DNA from: Prevotella sp. UBA2742
Lineage (GTDB): Bacteria > Bacteroidota > Bacteroidia > Bacteroidales > Bacteroidaceae
Length of the DNA: 64,000 nt
Reading direction: 5' to 3'
Assembly: GCA_002353485.1 (NCBI GenBank)
Contig: DEJS01000011.1
Span: forward strand, 65,367 to 129,366
Shown here: positions 42,614 through 51,528 of the stretch, one piece after another
Layout of the letters: each line of letters opens with the position of its first letter
Position numbering within the stretch: position 1 is the stretch's first letter
Position numbers and translations under genes: made by a program
Notes under the pieces: model-generated
Database searches by the model: none
Told to the model about the DNA's origin: nothing
The model's input: only the letters and a program-made list of their open reading frames with translations

Positions 42614-43465
42614 ATGCTTAGAATCGCTGTACAATCGAAGGGTCGTCTGTTTGATGACACTATGAATCTTTTGGCTGAGGCCGACATCAAGGTTAGCGCG
42701 TCGAAGAGGACGCTGCTGGTTCAGTCGAGTAATTTTCCGCTGGAGGTGCTTTACCTTCGCGACGACGATATTCCCCAGTCGGTAGCCTCAGGCGTTGCCG
42801 ACATCGGCGTGGTGGGCGAGAACGAGTTTGTGGAGCGCGGTGAGGACTGCGACGTCATCTCGCGGCTGGGCTTTTCGGCATGCAGGCTGTCGCTGGCCAT
42901 CCCGAAGGAGATAGAATACCGGGGGGTGAACTGGTTTAACGGCAAGAAGATTGCCACGTCGTATCCCAATATTCTGCGCCGCTATATGCAATCGCAGGGT
43001 GTGGAGTGCGAGATACATGTCATTACGGGTAGTGTAGAGATAAGCCCGGGCATTGGACTGGCTGACGGTATCTTTGATATTGTGAGCAGTGGTTCGACGC
43101 TGGTGTCGAACAATCTGCGCGAGGTGGAGGTGGTGATGCAGAGCGAGGCTCTGCTCATCGGCAACAAGCAGCTGGCGGGTGAGAAGCGTGAGACGCTGGA
43201 TGAGATGCTGTTCCGCTTCAAGGCCGTGAAAGATGCCGAGGACAAGAAGTATGTGCGCATGAACGCGCCGAAGGCCCGTCTGAAGGAGATTATCAATGTG
43301 CTGCCTGGTCTGAAGAGCCCCACCATCATTCCCCTGGCCGACGAGGAATGGTGCTCGGTCCACACGGTGTTGGACCAGAAGCGCTTCTGGGAGATTATTG
43401 GTAAGTTGAAGGAGATGGGTGCCCAGGGCATCCTGGTGACTCCGATAGAGAAAATGATTCTTTAA
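42614..43465 (+). CDS. hisG: ATP phosphoribosyltransferase, long form
   Basis: A 283-residue first enzyme of histidine synthesis, joining ATP and PRPP. Catalytic-domain blocks are LRIAVQSKGRLFDDTM, DIGVVGENEF and DIVSSGSTLVSNNL. The C-terminal ~75 residues (GLKSPTIIPLADEEWCSVHT and on) are the ACT-like regulatory domain that mediates histidine feedback in the long form, so no hisZ is needed. It starts a hisG-hisD-hisC operon with 5-9-base gaps. Confidence 0.96.
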   Translation: MLRIAVQSKGRLFDDTMNLLAEADIKVSASKRTLLVQSSNFPLEVLYLRDDDIPQSVASGVADIGVVGENEFVERGEDCDVISRLGFSACRLSLAIPKEIEYRGVNWFNGKKIATSYPNILRRYMQSQGVECEIHVITGSVEISPGIGLADGIFDIVSSGSTLVSNNLREVEVVMQSEALLIGNKQLAGEKRETLDEMLFRFKAVKDAEDKKYVRMNAPKARLKEIINVLPGLKSPTIIPLADEEWCSVHTVLDQKRFWEIIGKLKEMGAQGILVTPIEKMIL

Positions 43466-43470
43466 GTGAT

Positions 43471-44757
43471 ATGAAGACGTACAAGTATCCTGAGCGTTCG
43501 GCTTGGGGCGAGATAACAGAGCGTCCGCGACTGGACCTGACGCAGCTCAATGCTACGGTAAGTGCCGTGCTGGGCGACATCAGGCAGCGTGGCGACGAGG
43601 CTGTGAAGGAGTATGAGCTGAAGTTCGACAAGGCCCGACTGGAGCGTCTTCAGGTGACTGAGGCCGAGATGGACGAGGCTGAGCAGCAGGTGACGGACGA
43701 GCTGCGTGACGCCATCATTCTGGCGCACCACAACATCAAGGTGTTCCACATCTCGCAACGCTTTGTGGGTCAGAAGGTGAAGACGCAGGAGGGTGTCACG
43801 TGCTGGCAGAAGAGCGTGGCCATTGAGCGTGTGGGACTCTATATCCCGGGGGGCACTGCCCCACTCTTCTCCACTGTGCTGATGCTGGCTACGCCAGCCA
43901 AGATAGCCGGTTGCAAGGAGATTGTGCTGTGCACCCCTCCCAATAGCGAGGGACGCGTGAACCCGGCCATCCTGGTGGCCGCACGCATAGCGGGAGTGAG
44001 CAAGATATTCAAGATAGGCGGCGTACAGGCCATCGGTGCCATGGCCTACGGCACGCAGTCGGTACCCAAGGTTTTCAAGATCTTCGGTCCGGGCAACCAG
44101 TACGTGATGGCTGCCAAGCAGCATGTCTCGCTGGACGAGGTGGCTATCGACATGCCCGCCGGTCCGTCGGAGGTCTGTGTGCTGGCCGACGAGACGTCAC
44201 GGGCAGAGTTTGTGGCCGCCGACCTGCTGTCGCAGGCAGAGCACGGCATCGACTCGCAAGTGCTGTTCATCACTACAAGCGAGAAGAAGCTGGAGGAGGT
44301 ACAGTCCGAGGTGGCGCGCCAGCTGGCACTGCTGCCGCGCCGCGACATAGCGCAACGGGCACTGGACAACAGCCGCATGGTGCTCGTCAGTTCTGCAGAC
44401 GAGATGATAGCCTTGTCGAATGCCTACGCCCCCGAGCATCTGGTGATACAAACGCGCGACTACGAACAGATGGGCGAACGCGTGGTGAATGCGGGCAGCG
44501 TGTTTCTGGGGCCGTACGCCTGCGAGAGTGCCGGCGACTATGCCAGCGGCACCAACCATACGCTGCCGACGCACGGCTATGCCACGGCGTACAACGGCGT
44601 GAACCTAGACTCATACTGCAGGAAGATAACCTTCCAGCACCTGACCGAAGAGGGCATACGCCACATTGGTCACGCCGTGGAGCTGATGGCCGAGGCTGAG
44701 CAGCTGGACGCACATAAGAACGCTATGACCGTAAGAATACGCGCAATAGAACAATAA
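43471..44757 (+). CDS. hisD: Histidinol dehydrogenase
   Basis: A 428-residue Zn enzyme that oxidises L-histidinol to histidine in two NAD-dependent steps. Family blocks are VGLYIPGGTAPLFSTVLML, KIGGVQAIGAMAYGT, IFGPGNQYVMAAKQ, IDMPAGPSEV, LLSQAEHGIDSQ and SAGDYASGTNHTLPT, containing the zinc-binding Gln/His and catalytic Glu-His. Length is normal. It lies between hisG and hisC with short gaps. Confidence 0.97.
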   Translation: MKTYKYPERSAWGEITERPRLDLTQLNATVSAVLGDIRQRGDEAVKEYELKFDKARLERLQVTEAEMDEAEQQVTDELRDAIILAHHNIKVFHISQRFVGQKVKTQEGVTCWQKSVAIERVGLYIPGGTAPLFSTVLMLATPAKIAGCKEIVLCTPPNSEGRVNPAILVAARIAGVSKIFKIGGVQAIGAMAYGTQSVPKVFKIFGPGNQYVMAAKQHVSLDEVAIDMPAGPSEVCVLADETSRAEFVAADLLSQAEHGIDSQVLFITTSEKKLEEVQSEVARQLALLPRRDIAQRALDNSRMVLVSSADEMIALSNAYAPEHLVIQTRDYEQMGERVVNAGSVFLGPYACESAGDYASGTNHTLPTHGYATAYNGVNLDSYCRKITFQHLTEEGIRHIGHAVELMAEAEQLDAHKNAMTVRIRAIEQ

Positions 44758-44766
44758 GCTACCGAC

Positions 44767-45804
44767 ATGAAACCCTTAGAGCAACTGGTACGTAAGAACA
44801 TTTGGAGCCTTGCTCCCTACAGCAGCGCCCGCGACGAGTACTCGGGCAAGGAGGCCCACGTCTTTCTGGACGCCAACGAGAACCCCTACAACGCTCCGTA
44901 CAACCGCTATCCGGACCCCTTGCAGCGCGAGCTGAAGGCTATGCTGGAGAAGGTGAAGGGCGTACCGAGCGACATGATATTCCTGGGCAACGGCAGCGAC
45001 GAAGCCATCGACCTGGCGTACCGCGTGTTCTGCGAGCCCGGACGTGACAACGTGGTGGCCATTGAGCCGACGTACGGTATGTACAAGGTGTGTGCCGACA
45101 TCAACGACGTAGAGTACCGCCGCGTACTGCTGGACGAGCATTTCGGCTTTGAGGCCGACAGGCTGCTGGCAGCATGCGACGAGCACACGAAGCTGATATG
45201 GATATGTTCGCCCAACAACCCTACCGGCAACTCGCTCAGCCGCGAGGAGATGCTGAAGGTGGTGGAGAGATTCCAGGGCATCGTGATAGTGGACGAGGCC
45301 TATATCGACTTTGCCTCGCAGATGTCGATGCGGCAGGAACTGGCGAAGCATGAGAACCTTATTATACTGCAAACCATGTCGAAGGCATGGGGTTCAGCGG
45401 CCATCCGACTGGGCATGGCATTTGCCAGCCAGGAGATTGTGGCCATCTATAATAAGGTTAAGTATCCGTACAACGTCAACCTGCTGACCCAGCAGCAGGC
45501 CATAGAGATGCTGAAAGACCCCTTTGAGGTGGACAAAATGGTAAAAGTCCTGCTGGGCGAGCGGACGCTGCTGATGCAGGCCTTCAAGGAGCTGCCCTCG
45601 TGCGAAGAGGTGTACCCGACGGATGCCAACTTCTTTCTGGCTCGTATGACAGACGCGCAGAAGATATACAACTATCTGGTGGACCTCGGCATCATTGTTC
45701 GCAACCGCACGAAGGTGCAGCTGTGCAAGAACTGTCTGCGCATCACGATAGGCACGCGCACAGAAAACCAGGAACTGCTGGCCGCGCTGAGGCAATACGA
45801 ATAG
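44767..45804 (+). CDS. hisC: Histidinol-phosphate aminotransferase
   Basis: A 345-residue PLP enzyme converting imidazole-acetol phosphate to histidinol phosphate. Visible blocks are FLDANENPYNAPYNRYPDP, FLGNGSDEAIDL, CSPNNPTGN, IVIVDEAYIDFA, and the PLP-lysine loop TMSKAWGSAAIRLGMA. The C-terminal RITIGTRTENQELLAAL is conserved. In Bacteroides the next gene is normally hisB; here an MFS transporter gene follows instead, so the remaining his genes must lie elsewhere. Confidence 0.96.
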   Translation: MKPLEQLVRKNIWSLAPYSSARDEYSGKEAHVFLDANENPYNAPYNRYPDPLQRELKAMLEKVKGVPSDMIFLGNGSDEAIDLAYRVFCEPGRDNVVAIEPTYGMYKVCADINDVEYRRVLLDEHFGFEADRLLAACDEHTKLIWICSPNNPTGNSLSREEMLKVVERFQGIVIVDEAYIDFASQMSMRQELAKHENLIILQTMSKAWGSAAIRLGMAFASQEIVAIYNKVKYPYNVNLLTQQQAIEMLKDPFEVDKMVKVLLGERTLLMQAFKELPSCEEVYPTDANFFLARMTDAQKIYNYLVDLGIIVRNRTKVQLCKNCLRITIGTRTENQELLAALRQYE

Positions 45805-45834
45805 AGGGTTGAAAGATTAGAGTGCAGGTGTAGC

Positions 45835-47007
45835 GTGGAACGGCTCTGGAACAGGAACTACTGTAAGGTGATGACAGCGAACTTCTCGCTGTTCTTCGCC
45901 TTTTATTTATTGACCCCCCTGCTGCCGATATACCTTCACGAGACGTTCGGGGCCACAAAGGACGTCATAGGACTGGTGCTGTCGGGATACACCATTACGG
46001 CATTGTTGTTCAGACCCTTTAGCGGCTACTTTGTCGATTCCTTTCCACGCAAGACGGTGCTGCTCATTGCCTACACGGCGTTTGCCATCTTCTTTGCAGG
46101 CTATCTGGCGGCGTCGACGCTGTTGCTGTTCACCATTGTAAGGACACTGCATGGCGGTCCGTTCGGTGCGCTGACGGTGGCCAACTCGACGGTGGCCATT
46201 GACGTGCTGCCATCGAGCCGACGCAACGAGGGAATAGGATACTATGGGCTGTCCAACAATCTGGCCATGGCGGTATCGCCCTCGTTCGCCATCTACCTAT
46301 ATTCACAGACGCACAACTTTGAACTGCTGTTCTGGCTGGCACTGGCCATAGCCACCTTTGGACTGGCCGTCGATGCCACCGTGACACTGGAGCAAAGACA
46401 GGTGCTGAACAACAAGAAAACCATCTCGCTGGACCGCTTCTTCCTGAAGCGCGGCTGGCTGCTGGGGATAAACATGGTGTTCTTCGGTTTCTGCTTCGGG
46501 GTGCTGAGCAACTATCTGGCCATCTATGGCAAACAGGTGATGGGCATAACGGGGGGAACGGGGACATGGTTTCTGCTATGTGCCATGGGACTGATGCTGT
46601 CGAGGCTGCAAGGAGGGAAGGCCCTCAGGCAGGGTCGTCTGTCGCACAATGCTGCCGAAGGCATGCTGATATCGCTTGTGGGCTACACATTGTTTGTGAG
46701 CTGCCCGAACATGATAGGCTACTACGGCTCGGCCCTGCTCATCGGACTGGGCAACGGACACATGTGGCCTGCATTCCAGAACATGATGATATCGATGGCG
46801 CACCACAACGAGCGGGGCACGGCCAACTCGACCATTCTCATAGCATGGGACATTGGCATGGGTCTGGGGGTGCTTTTAGGCGGTATCATTGCCGAGACAC
46901 TGGGCTATACGACAGCTTTCTGGACCGTTGCTGCGGTCAATGCCATAGGTGTGGCACTGTACTTTGTACGCACCCAAGGTTTCTTTCTTGCTAATCGCTT
47001 AAGCTGA
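45835..47007 (+). CDS. MFS transporter (12 membrane segments)
   Basis: A 390-residue major facilitator. About twelve hydrophobic segments are seen, with the between-helix 2-3 signature LFRPFSGYFVDSFPRK (a variant of G-x3-D-R-x-G-R-R). The start codon appears to be GTG at 45835. The substrate cannot be told; similar Bacteroidetes proteins are annotated as drug or sugar efflux. It lies 30 bases after hisC on the same strand, so it may be co-transcribed, but a metabolic link is not evident. Confidence 0.88.
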   Translation: MERLWNRNYCKVMTANFSLFFAFYLLTPLLPIYLHETFGATKDVIGLVLSGYTITALLFRPFSGYFVDSFPRKTVLLIAYTAFAIFFAGYLAASTLLLFTIVRTLHGGPFGALTVANSTVAIDVLPSSRRNEGIGYYGLSNNLAMAVSPSFAIYLYSQTHNFELLFWLALAIATFGLAVDATVTLEQRQVLNNKKTISLDRFFLKRGWLLGINMVFFGFCFGVLSNYLAIYGKQVMGITGGTGTWFLLCAMGLMLSRLQGGKALRQGRLSHNAAEGMLISLVGYTLFVSCPNMIGYYGSALLIGLGNGHMWPAFQNMMISMAHHNERGTANSTILIAWDIGMGLGVLLGGIIAETLGYTTAFWTVAAVNAIGVALYFVRTQGFFLANRLS

Positions 47008-47036
47008 CTGACGAGTACGGCTGACTCTCTCTGCCT

Positions 47037-48011
47037 TTACCTGACATTCTCCTTTCCGCACTGTGGGCAACGGCCCAGCCGGCGGAGAGGTGCACCACAA
47101 TGTCCGCAGGTATAGGGATAGTGCGCATGGAGGAAATAGCGCTGCAGGGAGTAGCACAGATAGGCTACGAGCAGCAGATAGCCAACATAGTAAAGGGTGA
47201 AGATGCTGAACACGACGTAGTCGACGGCACAGACGGCAGCCAGTCCGGCCAGATAGAGCATGGCATCTGACGCGGACAGGCGATGCAGGACGTCATCAAC
47301 GGCAGCTACACCGACAATGATAATGGCCCATACGGAGGCAACAAAGATGCCGAGATGCATGGGCAGGGCAAAGGGATTGAGCGAGGGATGATAGTAGAAA
47401 TGTCGCCACGACTCGGGCGCAAAAGTCTGTATGGAGGCATAGAGGGTTGCCGAGCTGGCTACGAGGACACACAATAGCGTGGGATAGAAAGAGTCTATAT
47501 CGTTGAAGTGAACGATGTATGCTTTGCGACGCAGCAGACGGCGCATGGCATAGGCTCCACCGACAATGACACAGAAGGCCATGAAGATGAGCAGGTGGGT
47601 GTTGGAGAAGAAGTCGATGAACTGCGAGATGGGGTCGTCGGGTGACACGCCCTGCAGCAGTTCGCTCTCGCGTATCCATCCTTGTGTAATCTGGTCGCGG
47701 GCCACCTTGACCCATACCGAATCGATGGTGTCTGTGGGCACAGTGGTGATGTCGGCCACAACGATGCGCTCGCCACTGGTGACGTAGAGCGTGTCGAAGG
47801 CCATATCGGGCAAGGCGTCAGCCAACGGCAGAGACGAGGCAGAGACCACGAAGTTGTAGTTCTGGGAATAGTGGTGGGTGGTGGAAAAGGAGATGGAGTC
47901 GAGCTGCTGCCGGGTCAGGTCCCACGCATCGGGTGTATGCTGCCTGTGATTGTAGCAGGCAGTAAGCAGCAGGGCGGCCGCCAGAAGCAGGATGTACTTA
48001 ACCTTCACCAT
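47037..48011 (-). CDS. Membrane lipoprotein with C-terminal zinc ribbon
   Basis: A 324-residue protein with a lipoprotein-type signal (LLTACYN), an extracytoplasmic N-terminal region (~20-135) with an SH3-like ending (VWVKVARDQITQGWIRESEL), about five membrane segments (residues ~135-290) and a final zinc ribbon, CGHCGAPLRRLGRCPQCGKE. I know no named function. It overlaps the U32 gene by 14 bases and is the last gene of the kinase/phosphatase run, where several upstream members also carry zinc ribbons. Confidence 0.8.
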   Translation of the reverse strand: MVKVKYILLLAAALLLTACYNHRQHTPDAWDLTRQQLDSISFSTTHHYSQNYNFVVSASSLPLADALPDMAFDTLYVTSGERIVVADITTVPTDTIDSVWVKVARDQITQGWIRESELLQGVSPDDPISQFIDFFSNTHLLIFMAFCVIVGGAYAMRRLLRRKAYIVHFNDIDSFYPTLLCVLVASSATLYASIQTFAPESWRHFYYHPSLNPFALPMHLGIFVASVWAIIIVGVAAVDDVLHRLSASDAMLYLAGLAAVCAVDYVVFSIFTLYYVGYLLLVAYLCYSLQRYFLHAHYPYTCGHCGAPLRRLGRCPQCGKENVR

Positions 48012-49818
48012 AGACGTTCATTTGGCAGTGTTTGCAGTCGAACTCAAGACGGAACTGCCGGCCGTCACCTAAGCGCAGTCGCAAGGGCTCGCGCCACTGA
48101 GGCTGGCTGCCACCGTGCTTGACACAATGGCCCAGGGCATAGCGCAGACAATGGCGGCACTGCATGATGGGGCCGTGACCACCACCCTTCAGCTCGTAGG
48201 CCGAAGGGGCTGCTACGCCATAGAAGTCGGCCGCCAGGCGGTTGGCAATGTTATACAGATAAGGAGCCTCGTAACGAGGCACGCAGGAAGAGGCTGTCGA
48301 GCCTAAGGCTTCAGGAGGGTTTACCTTAGGTAAACTGTCGTTTTGCCTTAGGCAATCTACAAGCCGGCGACGCAGGTCGGCCAGCAGACTGCTGGGTATG
48401 AAATAGTTGAAGTCGGAGGTCAACTCTACCCCACTACATTCGTAAGGCGTTCCGCCCAGCTTGCTGAGCTGGCGCACGATGTTGTCGTGAGGAGGCTTCT
48501 GTGCCTGCTGATGCTCACATGGCAGACTAACCGTGGCGGTGCCGCTGGTAAGGCTAAAACCATCAGGGGTAACCTCCAGACGCATGGTAATGGGTATGCG
48601 GCGCTCGGCACTGGGACGCGACAGCAGGCGTTCGAACTCCTGGTCGCTGTTGCGATAGAGGGCGGTGCCCGGGTGCAGCTGGGCTGGCATCTGCTGGGGG
48701 AACAGACGGTTACCCTCGGCGCGGTTGACGCGAAAGCCCTGTAGCTCGTGGTCGGAAGTGAAGAAGCACAGACCGTCGCCGTTGGCGAACGATGCCGTGC
48801 CGGCCACATTGAATGAGTCGCGACGCAACTCCTTCACCTTGCCGACATACTCGCCAAGGGCTTTGGGCGTGTCTGGCGAGAAGATGTCAGACTGGCGCCC
48901 GTGCAGAAAGTAGGTGGTAAAGCCGCGGTTGAAGGTTTTCTCCAGCCGTGGCGTAAAGGTATAGGTGACGTGTCCGCGCGAGGCACGACAGTAGCGGTCG
49001 GGATGACGGGCAATAATGCTGTCCAGCTGTTGGCTATAGGCTGCGACGACGTTTTTGACATAGGAGACGTCCTTCAGCCGGCCTTCTATCTTGAACGACG
49101 TTGCGCCGGCCTGGACAAGCTCTTCAAGGTGGGAATGCAGGTTGAGGTCTTTCAGCGAGAGCAAGTGCCGCTGATGCTCCAGCTCGCGTCCGTCGGCATC
49201 GAGCAAGTCGAACTTCATACGGCAGAACTGAGCACATGCACCGCGGTTGGCTGAGCGGTCAAAGCAGTGCTGCGAGGCGTAGCACAGACCACTGTAGCTG
49301 ACGCACAAGGCGCCGTGAACGAAGACCTCGAGCGGCATGTCGGGCTGCTGATGGTGAATATCGGCAATCTCGTCGACGGAGAGCTCGCGGGCCAGGACGA
49401 CGCGCTGGAAGCCCTGCTCGCGCAACCATCTGACCTTCTGGGCCGTACGATTGTCGGTCTGCGTAGAAGCATGCAAGGCAATAGGTGGCAGTGTCATGCG
49501 AAGGATGCCCATGTCCTGCACCAGGATGGCGTCAGCACCTGCCTCGTAGAGCTGATGTATTAGCTGCTCGGTAGCCTCAAGCTCGTGGTCGTAGACTATG
49601 GTATTGACGGTGACATAGACCCGCGCGCCAAAGGGATGCGCATACTGGCACAGCTGGCGGATGTCGTCAACACTGTTGCCTGCCGCAGCCCGCGCGCCAA
49701 AACGAGTGGCACCGATGTACACTGCATCGGCGCCATGGTCTATGGCCGCTATGCCACACTCCAGATTCTTTGCGGGAGCAAGCAGCTCAAGCTTGGTGGG
49801 GGCTGACTGACGGTTCAC
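47998..49818 (-). CDS. U32 peptidase-family protein (RlhA/YhbU-like)
   Basis: A 606-residue protein with the U32 core: LELLAPAKNLECGIAAIDHG at the N-terminus, ADAVYIGATRFGARA, and the signature EVFVHGALCVSYSGLCYAS, followed by the Cys-rich segment CFDRSANRGACAQFCR. U32 members studied so far act in tRNA or rRNA hydroxylation or ubiquinone synthesis using an Fe-S cluster; the long C-terminal extension resembles that of 23S rRNA hydroxylase RlhA. Residues ~486-507 derive from a palindromic 22-bp repeat array in the DNA. It lies 17 bases downstream of metA. Confidence 0.85.
   Translation of the reverse strand: MNRQSAPTKLELLAPAKNLECGIAAIDHGADAVYIGATRFGARAAAGNSVDDIRQLCQYAHPFGARVYVTVNTIVYDHELEATEQLIHQLYEAGADAILVQDMGILRMTLPPIALHASTQTDNRTAQKVRWLREQGFQRVVLARELSVDEIADIHHQQPDMPLEVFVHGALCVSYSGLCYASQHCFDRSANRGACAQFCRMKFDLLDADGRELEHQRHLLSLKDLNLHSHLEELVQAGATSFKIEGRLKDVSYVKNVVAAYSQQLDSIIARHPDRYCRASRGHVTYTFTPRLEKTFNRGFTTYFLHGRQSDIFSPDTPKALGEYVGKVKELRRDSFNVAGTASFANGDGLCFFTSDHELQGFRVNRAEGNRLFPQQMPAQLHPGTALYRNSDQEFERLLSRPSAERRIPITMRLEVTPDGFSLTSGTATVSLPCEHQQAQKPPHDNIVRQLSKLGGTPYECSGVELTSDFNYFIPSSLLADLRRRLVDCLRQNDSLPKVNPPEALGSTASSCVPRYEAPYLYNIANRLAADFYGVAAPSAYELKGGGHGPIMQCRHCLRYALGHCVKHGGSQPQWREPLRLRLGDGRQFRLEFDCKHCQMNVYGEG
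48297..48362. repeat. 22-bp-period palindrome array inside the U32 gene (three units)
   Basis: Three palindromes with 3-base loops centred at 48305 (AGCC-TAA-GGCT), 48327 (GTTTACC-TTA-GGTAAAC) and 48349 (TTGCC-TTA-GGCAA), exactly 22 bp apart. A fourth palindrome GCCTCG-TAA-CGAGGC lies at 48266-48280, out of register. The reading frame runs through the array. Confidence 0.75.
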
Positions 49819-49835
49819 TGATACCTGATAGTTTA

Positions 49836-50753
49836 TTACTTAATCTGGTTGATGTCGTAGGGAGTCTCCTGGTAGACGTAGTAGTTAATCCAGTTCGAGT
49901 AGAGCAGATTAGCGTGTGCGCGCCAGCTGACCAGCGGTTTGTTGTCGGGGTTATCATCACGGTAATAATGCTTGGGCAGTTCTACGTCGTCACGAACGTC
50001 CTTGTCGCGGCGGTATTCGTTGTCAAGCGTATTGGGGGCATACTCCAGATGGCCGGTAATGAAAAACTCACGACCGCCACGCGCCATGACTATCGAGACG
50101 CCGCTGTCGGGCGACTCGGCAATAAGCGTCAGTTCGGGGCGTGCAACAATGTCCTCGCGGTGTACCTCGGTATGACGGCTATGCGGCATCTGGAACACAT
50201 CGTCGAAACCACGGAAGATGGGCAACTGTGGTTCAAGGGGCGTTTGTTCGAAGACACCGAACATCTTTTTCTCCAGCTGATACTTCGGCACACCATAGTA
50301 GTAGTACAGGCCAGCCTGTGCTGCCCAGCATATATATAAGGTACTCGTGACGTGAGTGCGGGCCCAGTCGAAGATGGCCTTCATCTCGTCCCAGTAGGTG
50401 ACATCCTCGAAGTCCATGGTCTCGACAGGAGCACCGGTGATAATCATACCGTCGTACTTCTCACGTCGCATCTCTTCAAAGTCACGATAGAACATCATCA
50501 TGTGTTCGATGGGAGTGTTCTTGGGCGTATGGCTCTTCAGCTTCATGAAGTTTATCTCCAGCTGCAATGGCGTGTTTGAGAGCAGACGGATGAGGTCGGT
50601 CTCGGTGGTTATCTTCAGCGGCATGAGGTTGAGAATGGCTATACGCAACGGACGGATGTCCTGCATGTGTGCACGCGAGTCGTCCATCACGAAGATATTC
50701 TCTTTCTTCAACAGCTCAATGGCAGGAAGTTTGTCGGGTAATCTTAATGGCAT
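49836..50753 (-). CDS. metA: MetA homoserine O-acyltransferase, probably acetyl-CoA specific
   Basis: A 305-residue enzyme of the first committed step of methionine synthesis. The catalytic triad is Cys142 (YICWAAQAGLYYYYG), His235 and Glu237 (FFITGHLEYAPN). Residue 111, which discriminates acyl donors in characterised MetA proteins (Gly for succinyl-CoA, Glu for acetyl-CoA), is Glu here (TGAPVE111), so the product is predicted to be O-acetylhomoserine. The start is 3 bases after the PP2C stop, implying co-transcription with the signalling genes. No SAM riboswitch is seen upstream. Confidence 0.93.
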   Translation of the reverse strand: MPLRLPDKLPAIELLKKENIFVMDDSRAHMQDIRPLRIAILNLMPLKITTETDLIRLLSNTPLQLEINFMKLKSHTPKNTPIEHMMMFYRDFEEMRREKYDGMIITGAPVETMDFEDVTYWDEMKAIFDWARTHVTSTLYICWAAQAGLYYYYGVPKYQLEKKMFGVFEQTPLEPQLPIFRGFDDVFQMPHSRHTEVHREDIVARPELTLIAESPDSGVSIVMARGGREFFITGHLEYAPNTLDNEYRRDKDVRDDVELPKHYYRDDNPDNKPLVSWRAHANLLYSNWINYYVYQETPYDINQIK

Positions 50754-50756
50754 GAC

Positions 50757-51503
50757 TTATTCTACTTTAAATACACATACAGAGACATTGTCGTAGCCAC
50801 CGGCTTCGATGGCCGCCTCACACAAGTCGTTGGCATGGGGGACCTTCGACAGAAGGAACTTGATGGCCGAGTCGTTAATCATGTCATTCAGGCCGTCAGA
50901 GCATAGCAGATAGACATCGCCGCTCTTGAAGTCGTCGGTAAACAAGGTGATGTCAAGGTAAGAGTCCTTGCACCCGGCACCGATGCAGTTGGTAATGATG
51001 TTGGAGTGACGGTTGTCGCCAAGCATCTGGTTCAACGAATGATCGGTGGTAAGCTGTTTCAGCTCACCGTCGCGATACCGGTACAGACGGCTGTCGCCAC
51101 AATTTATCCAGTAGTAATTGCCACAATAGTAGATGACACCCACGAGGGTGGTTCCCATATCTGACATGGAAGGATCTAACTGTCCCTTCGACTCAATGAT
51201 GTTGCAGACCGAATGTAACCAGTCGACAAGCATTTTCTGGAAGACCTCTACAGACAAGTCGCGAGGCAGGTCGTTGAGAAAGAAATGGAGATTAGACAGT
51301 ACATCAGAACTGGCCACCTCGCCTGCCTTGTGTCCTCCCATACCGTCGGCTATAGCTATGGCGAAGCGGTCGGTATTCTCCGTCATAAACTCAGTGGAAT
51401 ATATGTCGCTACGTATAAACTTATTAAAAGCAAGGACCATGTCTTCGTTGTTATTTCTGACACGTCCTATACGGCTTGCAGCCGTCAGTGTGATTCTACT
51501 CAT
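50757..51503 (-). CDS. PP2C-family Ser/Thr protein phosphatase
   Basis: A 248-residue soluble phosphatase. All metal-binding motifs of bacterial PP2C (PPM) enzymes are present: RVRNNNEDM near residue 14-22, IADGMGGHKAGEVAS, DMGTTLVGV, WINCGDSRLYRYRDG, LLCSDGLNDMI and GGYDNVSV at the C-terminus. It is expected to reverse the action of the kinase encoded at 55420-58377. It lies 25 bases after the FHA gene in the same operon. Confidence 0.95.
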   Translation of the reverse strand: MSRITLTAASRIGRVRNNNEDMVLAFNKFIRSDIYSTEFMTENTDRFAIAIADGMGGHKAGEVASSDVLSNLHFFLNDLPRDLSVEVFQKMLVDWLHSVCNIIESKGQLDPSMSDMGTTLVGVIYYCGNYYWINCGDSRLYRYRDGELKQLTTDHSLNQMLGDNRHSNIITNCIGAGCKDSYLDITLFTDDFKSGDVYLLCSDGLNDMINDSAIKFLLSKVPHANDLCEAAIEAGGYDNVSVCVFKVE

Positions 51504-51528
51504 GATTTTCTTTTCCTTATACTCTATA

